Part shown: one piece after another, positions 57,860-64,000 of the stretch
Numbering within the stretch: the first letter of the stretch is position 1
Layout: each line of letters starts with the position of its first letter
Origin: Platerodrilus igneus
Lineage: Eukaryota > Arthropoda > Insecta > Coleoptera > Lycidae
Length of the DNA: 64,000 bases
Direction: 5' to 3'
Assembly (NCBI GenBank): GCA_036346225.1
Contig: JARFIW010001190.1
Span: forward strand, 310,001 to 374,000
The notes under the pieces: model-generated
Database searches by the model: none
Seen by the model: the letters and a program-made list of their open reading frames with translations, nothing else
Told to the model about the DNA's origin: nothing
Made by a program: the position numbers and the translations under genes

Positions 57860-59060
57860 TAAAAAGATCTAAAAGTTAAAAGCCCCAATTTTAAACCAAT
57901 TTTTTTCAGCCGAATGAGATACCTTGTGTAAACAATTAATTGTTACCTTAAAAACGAGCTTCACTTTGTTACCTTTAGATTAATTATATAATTGAATTTC
58001 GTGTGTGTATTACTTAAACCAAAAATAAAAATATTCATTCTTGTTAAGATACCTTAAAAGGCGTACTTTATTAGGATGCAAAGCAATTGCCAGTTTTGAT
58101 TATTTATGTAATTAAGTGCATTTTAAAAGTTTCACACAAAGCGTTTTTTTTAGAATTTTTGGATACGTCATTTTTACTAGGAAATGTTTTTAAAAGTCAT
58201 TAATGAACCAATTACGAATAAACGAGTTGTTGTAAGAACTGACGCGAACATTAAAATGCGATAAAATAAAACCATAGTAGACAAGAATTATTTTAAAGCC
58301 TTACGCATTTCAATAAGAGAGAATAAGACATGATCATTATCCTTGTGAATTAGACAAAGATAAACGGCACGTTTTACGATAAAACATAAACCAGGAATTG
58401 GATCGCTAAAGCGCGAAAGCGGTGAAAATTCTTGTTAATATTACATCGCCTAGGTGACTAATTTTCTAGTTGGACACGGAAGAATCTCGAGAATGACGTA
58501 TAGAGATAATTTTTATATATAAACTGAAACTTGAATAGATGGATTCATTCGCGTTTAATTCTTTCTAAAGCCAAGTAACATATAAGATTTGAGATTTAGT
58601 TTATTCCGCGATTCATTTTTGCAAGACCAACCATGCAAAGTTGTATGTTTACGATATGAAACGTATATGTTTTAATAATTTGAAACACAGAAGTGCTCAA
58701 ACGCATTTATTTAATTAGTCATCATATGTTTCTTAAAAATACTATGAAGATTGAGCGTTCTTCGATACAAGAGCTAATCTAAAGATAATTAAATAGAAGA
58801 TGTGCTTTTTCAAACTAATAAACTGATAGAGACCTCAGATGGAAAATCAGATTTTAATAAGCGCTATATGATCATAAGAATAACAAATCTAAATTTCAGA
58901 TTTCTTTGATTGTAGCTGATAAAAATATTTAAATACTTATTAACTAGAATATGTCTTAATCATATATATTTTTTGTTATCGAATAGTTTGCACCAAACCT
59001 TGAGGTCAAAATTCAAAGCATTTTTGACCTTTAATAAATTATTTGCCAGGCAAAGCAAAT
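57860..59060 (+). repeat. Diverged copy of the inverted-repeat arm sequence
   Basis: Same order of blocks as 49850-51230: AAAGCCCCAATTTT, AAGATACCTTAAAA, AAAAGTCATTAATGA, CACGTTTTACGAT, TTGAGGTCAAAATTCAAAGC, TTTAATAAATTATTTGCC. Many substitutions and indels, so it is an older copy in the same orientation as the right arm. Non-coding. Confidence 0.65.
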
Positions 59061-59193
59061 TATTAAAAAGGAATGTATGATAGTAACCCATAATTTCCCA
59101 TTTCATCCTCATTAACAAGAATTTCATTTTCCCCAATTCAGAGGTATCACATCACGCTTTTAGCGGTGCTCCAACATGCGGACGTTAACATAG

Positions 59194-59194
<1 letters not shown>

Positions 59195-59235
<41 letters not shown>
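59195..59235. repeat. (TA)n tract
   Basis: TA repeat preceded by one minisatellite-like unit (TCACATCACGCTTTTAGCGG) at 59146-59189. Confidence 0.95.
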
Positions 59236-59237
<2 letters not shown>

Positions 59238-59727
59238 TGCGTAAAGATTGCGAAAGATTGTGAAATTTGAAGGACCTTTTAATATGTTTGTGATTCAACA
59301 CAATGTGTAATGACATATGATTATCGGCAGTAATGGTGATTGAATTTATATCAAAAAATTATAATACAAATGTAACAAGCAAAAATTATTAATTGATTAT
59401 AACAAAACGAACATACCTCCAGTAGTTTTCTGAGCAGGTACGGTACACTGAAAACGGCGATAATTAAGCGGTTTGGTTCACTTGAAATCACGCACTTCAG
59501 CCATATGGAGCAGCTGCACTTGTTGCTTGAAGTTCAAAATTACGAAAAACGAATGATAACAAATGCCAAATCGTTTTCTTCTCTTCTGATTGGAGATAAA
59601 TCGGCATATTTACGACAATTGACGATTATATGCACCAATTTCAAAATAGTTTTATTAACAACTGGAGTTGTTTAAAACGCGAAATAAACTGTGTTTTATT
59701 TTAAAATGAATAAAACGGGAATACGAA

Positions 59728-59729
<2 letters not shown>
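59236..59729. other. Segment between two TA tracts, no gene
   Basis: About 494 bp of unique-looking sequence with no recognised motif. Confidence 0.35.

Positions 59730-59772
<43 letters not shown>
59730..59772. repeat. (TA)n tract
   Basis: TA repeat of about 43 bp. Confidence 0.95.
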
Positions 59773-59774
<2 letters not shown>

Positions 59775-61440
59775 ACGTGACAAGGTGTCTTGAGATTTTT
59801 ATTGAAACCCTAATTTTAAAAATAATTTGCACTAAAATATAATAGAATCCGGAAAAATAAAATTTTTCGTAAATTCAGGGTGGCACCCCGTATAATACAA
59901 GCGTACTTTTACTCGTTGATGTAAAATGCAAAAACGCAAATTTCGCGTGTATAAATAATCGCTCTGCATTATATAACCGTATTGTAAATAAATAGCAAAT
60001 AACGTAAGTTGTAAAAATTAATTATTTGTAAAACGTATTAAATGCGAAAATAAAAATCAATTGTTTTGAGATAAATACAAAGCCATTTGTTTTACTTATT
60101 AATTATCAATACATTTTTGATGAAAATGCATTTGATTTGCTGTAAATAGAACGAGTTTTACGTTTTTAGTTTAAGAAACTACAATTAACGTGTATTTAAA
60201 ACCCCTTTTGCATTAAAAAACAATTTAAATTTAAATTAATTACCGGTGGATATCAGCAATTCATTCTAAATAGAGCATTTTCTAGAACCTAAAAAATGAG
60301 TTATCGGTATTTTAGAACTGCATAAATATCATTAAAGAATAAATATTTTATTCTTAGAAGCGGCCGAAACACAAATAAACCTGCAAAATCCTTGGAAAAA
60401 TACAAGAAAATAATGATCTTTAGCGTTAATATGTGACGCCGCAACAATATTATATGTGTTAAACGAGAAAAGATTACACACGATAACTGGTGCAATAACT
60501 AGGTCATAAAACTCGATGATTTTAGACGTTAATTGGGTTTTGCAAGAACCCTTACATAATAATTTTCCACATTTTGTTAGTAGGCTTTGGTAAACAAATA
60601 AATTTGTATATAAAGAAAGCGTTTATTTATTCGAAAAGTCATTTATTCATTTGATTTCCTTTATTATAGCATGAAATGTTATTTTAATTAGAAAACTGTT
60701 GCTATGCGAAGATAGTAATTGAAATATGTAGTAAACATATTGTAGTTTAATAGTTGCAAATCTGCAATGAATAAAGAAGCAATGTTTTAAACGTTAACTT
60801 ACAACAAAAAATAAAAATTATGAATTACAAAAAGGAAAATTCCCTAAGATAACGCAATTTAAAAATTTCTATTAAATAATTGGAAAAAAGAGTTAAGCAT
60901 AATGCACATTGGTAACAACTGTTTTAAATGAAGATTTTTTAAATATGGAAAAACTTGTGAGCTGATTGGACGTCAATGTAAATTTTTTTACGAGGAACAT
61001 TTTTCTGGATTATGCAAGTATCATTTTTAGATTTATTTTTAATTGATTTATATTTAATATAAAATATGATAATAAGGATTAATCATATAATATTTTTTAT
61101 ATAAAAAGGTTTTACCAGGAGAATTTGTGATCAGAGCTCGAAATACTCTGACCTTTTAATAGATTATCTGTCAAAGGTTTTTCTGGCTAAACCAATTTTT
61201 AGAAGCATGGAAATAACTATAAGTAGGTAAACCATTCCCAAAAGAATAAGTTTAATTCTGTAAATTTGAAATAAGGTAAGGAACATATTTTTTTTATATC
61301 CTTCTTAGAAATTATTTTGATTGAAAGAAGCAATGTTTTAAAATTTCTAAATGCTTTTATATGAGAGAAGATATTTAATACTGTATAAATGCTTTGTGAT
61401 ATTGTTGTGTTTGATTTCATTTTAAAAAACTTCGTCAGTT
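59773..61440. other. Unassigned; 3' part may be a very old arm copy
   Basis: No gene. CTCTGACCTTTTAATAGATTATCTGTC near 61148-61174 resembles the end of the arm family (right arm GAATTTTATTAAATTATCTGTG), but the rest is too diverged to align by eye. Confidence 0.3.
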
Positions 61441-61499
61441 CCGTTGAGCTAGCTAGGCAAAGTTAAAAAAGGAAGGTCGGTGAACAATTTCAAATTAAA

Positions 61500-61690
61500 C
61501 AAATTGTTGTATCTATCACAGCATTCTTTTAGTAACGCCCCCAAAGCGAGCCCTTATCACAGCACTCTTTTAGCGGCACCTCAACGTGCAGCCATTTTCA
61601 TATACTCTTTCAGTAACGCACGCAACGCGGCCATCTTACAGCACTCTTATAGCGACGCTCTAAACGTGGGCCTTACCACATCAATCATCA
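61500..61690 (+). repeat. Four-unit minisatellite before a TA tract
   Basis: Units of about 40 bp starting TCACAGCATTCTTTTAGTAACG, TCACAGCACTCTTTTAGCGGC, TTCATATACTCTTTCAGTAACG and TTACAGCACTCTTATAGCGACG (each quoted only in part), with cores ACGC..AAAGCG or AACGTG followed by GGCC/AGCC. GC-rich against its surroundings. Confidence 0.75.
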
Positions 61691-61695
61691 ATATA

Positions 61696-61697
<2 letters not shown>

Positions 61698-61738
<41 letters not shown>
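61698..61738. repeat. (TA)n tract
   Basis: TA repeat on the left of the 176 bp hairpin. Confidence 0.95.
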
Positions 61739-61741
<3 letters not shown>

Positions 61742-61912
61742 AACAAGATGAAATAATAACTTAGACTTTTATGTAAAGCCCAAATAATCATTTCAAATCG
61801 AGCTAGTAATTGAAAGATGGAAAATATAAGGACTTTCAATTACTAGCTCGATTTGAAATGATCATTTGGGCTTTGCATAAAAGTCTAAGTTATTATTTCA
61901 TCTTATTTACTA
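61737..61912. repeat. 176 bp hairpin (MITE-like foldback)
   Basis: Arms of about 79 bp, 61737-61815 and 61833-61912, are reverse complements with a few mismatches (TAGTAAACAAGATGAAATAA against TTATTTCATCTTATTTACTA). The loop is 17 bp. TA tracts lie directly to the left and 47 bp to the right. Confidence 0.88.
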
Positions 61913-61955
61913 TAATACGATAGTATTTATCAACTTACCTTGTGTAATTAACTAC

Positions 61956-61958
<3 letters not shown>

Positions 61959-62014
<56 letters not shown>
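61959..62014. repeat. (TA)n tract
   Basis: TA repeat of about 56 bp. Confidence 0.95.
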
Positions 62015-62016
<2 letters not shown>

Positions 62017-62169
62017 ATGTGATAATAAAGTTACAGGAGGTGATTGAGCACCAAAATTCTGTCAGAAAACCCAACCGAAACGTAAAAAAGCAAAGTTTTC
62101 TCAGTATTTAATTTTTACCCCGTATAAACGTATTTAATGTATTCCCATGTAAAATAAATATGCTTTAGG

Positions 62170-63560
62170 TAAATATAGTGTTTCAGTGCCTTCGACGCTG
62201 CACAGATAATTTAGTAAAGGTCAAAATGCTTCGAGTTCTAACCTTAAAATTTGCTGGAAACTATCAACTTAACAAATAATTTATATAAAATTAAGAATTA
62301 ATTCTAGCTTAAGTGCCAATATTCAAATAACCTAATAAGTTACAAAAAAGAAGAAATTATACTTGCTGTTGTTATTGTCAAAGAACGCTTATCAAAAGTA
62401 ATATCATTAAATTCCTTCCGGTTCCATTTCAAATTTCCATTTGTCGAAAAAATATCAGTTTACAAAGTGCATCTATTTTTACTCAATTAAATTCGGCAGT
62501 TGCTCCTGTATCAGGATTATTTATACCGAAGTTTGTTTAAGTTTCGTAGTATTCTTAATCATGGTTATGCTTTATAATTCGAAGTTTTATGTTACATATT
62601 GTATGTCGTTAATTAATTATAAATTACTCAAACTTACACGCTCGATATATTAAAATAAATATAAAAATTAATCTTTACTCAAACTTTACATGTTCGATGT
62701 CGTGAAATGAATGAATCCTCGAATGTGTCTTTGTATACAAAAACTTTAAATACGCCATTTTATTTCATGCTGTTCCAGATTTATTTTAAAGCATTGTACA
62801 TCCTGGATGATGTAAATATTATAAGGATGTTGCGTTCTAATTAGCTAATTTAGCGCGGTTATCATGGTGGTAAAATCTTCCCTTTTTTGCTAATTAACGA
62901 AGTTAATGGTTGCTGACTCCTTCTTTCTATAATACTTAGAGCTATCAAAACGCTTATATATTTTAATTTACGGCTCTTTACGACATTAGCGTTTCTTCGA
63001 ATTGGGGCGCTTATTTATTGATACAAAATGTTCAACTTATTGCATGGCCCTTAAAAATTCTGGAATTAATTTCTATGGAATAAAAATTAAAACTCAAAGT
63101 GTTATTCTTAACGAAAGTCAATATTTTATTTTGTTTTAAATGTATATCTACACAAAGAAAATTATCTAGTATTTTAATAAGGGTTTCGTTTTTATGCTTT
63201 ATAAATGCAATAATATTTGTCCTACGGTAATGGAAACGTGTTCTAGCGAATACTTACAGACGAAAGATATGCTTTGTTTCAACGCAGATGCATTAAATTA
63301 ATAATATCCTATGCAATTTACCCTTCGGTAAATGCAGCGTATTACGCTTTTGATAATTAACGCTCATTGTGGTATTGATCTATATTCTAACAAAGTATGA
63401 ATTTTAGCTTCGCAAATCTTAAAGAAGATAATTTAAAATTGAAGTTATTTTTAGTATATACAGAATAATTATTTGTACACCGAAAATTATCTAGTATCTT
63501 AATGAGCGTTTCGTTCTTATAAATGCAAAAGGATTTGTCTTAAATGATACAACAATACTA
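62170..63560 (-). repeat. Diverged inverted copy of the arm sequence
   Basis: Same orientation as the left arm (39420-40100 and 44600-45000): GACGCTGCACAGATAATTTA, GAATTAATTCTAGC, CAGTTTACAAAGTGCATCTA, TTTACTCAAACTTACACG, TTCCAGATTTATTT, GGGGCGCTTATTTATTGAT. It is inverted relative to 49449-51440 and 57860-59060. Non-coding. Confidence 0.7.
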
Positions 63561-63819
63561 CATGTGTCTTATTAGTGTGTTATTTTATATGAGAATCTTA
63601 TTTTAGGTGCTAATTGAATACGCTTATGGTTTGCACAAGGTGGAGAAATTAAATGTTGGGAAATTTTAATTTTTCCCGTTTTTCTTCGCTTTTGGTGGTA
63701 ATTTTTCAAAGAATTTGGCGTTTGATGACCTCACGTGACTCTATTATCACGACATTTCTGCCCAAATCAAAATATTAAATTCAAAATCTGCGCCCTATTT
63801 CTGCATGTATGAGTACTTT

Positions 63820-64000
63820 TATTATTTCTATTTCTAACTTTGTACTATATACAACTATTTTTTTAAGACTTATAATACACACGCATAATGCTTTTCTTAC
63901 AGTGGCTTTTCTCTATAATAATTTATCTATTTCTATCCTAGGATTAACTAAACTTCCCTTAACTCTATCCTAACATCACCTATAATCTTACTTCTCTTAT
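63820..64000 (-). mobile_element. Start of another gypsy element 3 copy, cut by the window edge
   Basis: Reverse complement match to 48700-48890. The rest of the element should lie beyond 64000. Confidence 0.55.

Overview
The window looks like an AT-rich arthropod (probably insect) intergenic or intronic region built almost entirely from nested, decayed transposable elements. The organism call is inference. It rests on intron-style splice signals, retroelements typical of arthropods (Penelope-like elements with GIY-YIG domains, RTE and R1-like LINEs, gypsy LTR elements, a Tc1/mariner relic) and many pure (TA)n tracts. I found no prokaryotic operons, rRNA, tRNA or CRISPR. The only host-gene candidate is one possible immunoglobulin-domain exon at 7263-7450.

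Layout. 1-8 kb: a 0.5 kb foldback with hammerhead-like cores, a Tc1/mariner transposase pseudogene (minus strand), about 4.5 kb of unassigned sequence, a TATA/initiator-like site near 6.63 kb and the Ig-like exon. 8-12.6 kb: two adjacent solo LTRs, each near 2.27 kb and each starting and ending at a (TA)n tract. 12.6-14 kb: a 1.3 kb palindrome of tandem Penelope-type terminal repeats with hammerhead ribozyme motifs. 15.9-23.3 kb: a young gypsy element on the minus strand with 2.1 kb, nearly identical LTRs, a recognisable PBS and PPT, and an interior cut down to gag, protease and a stub of RT. 23.3-26.3 kb: a nearly complete Penelope-like element, RT plus GIY-YIG, broken by one frameshift and three stop codons. 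27-31 kb: old LTR-like repeats around a decayed R1-like LINE. 31.4-38.9 kb: a second, older gypsy relic of the same family as the first, with LTR-like insertions on both sides.

39.2-51.4 kb is an inverted repeat with arms of about 2.0 kb. The left arm is split by a 4.33 kb RTE-clade LINE with an 11 bp target-site duplication; the right arm preserves the empty site. The loop holds two Penelope fragments and a third gypsy fragment. The right arm ends inside a degraded protein-primed type B DNA polymerase gene (51.4-54.0 kb) of the Polinton/Maverick or adintovirus kind. 54-64 kb has no recognisable gene: it holds diverged copies of the non-coding arm sequence, (TA)n tracts, a 176 bp hairpin, a short minisatellite, and at the window edge the start of another copy of the third gypsy family.

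None of the mobile elements looks autonomous now. Recurring themes are element ends abutting (TA)n tracts, minisatellite units built on a CACAGCA-like core next to those tracts, and repeated inverted duplication of Penelope-type terminal repeats, which could give long hairpin RNAs.
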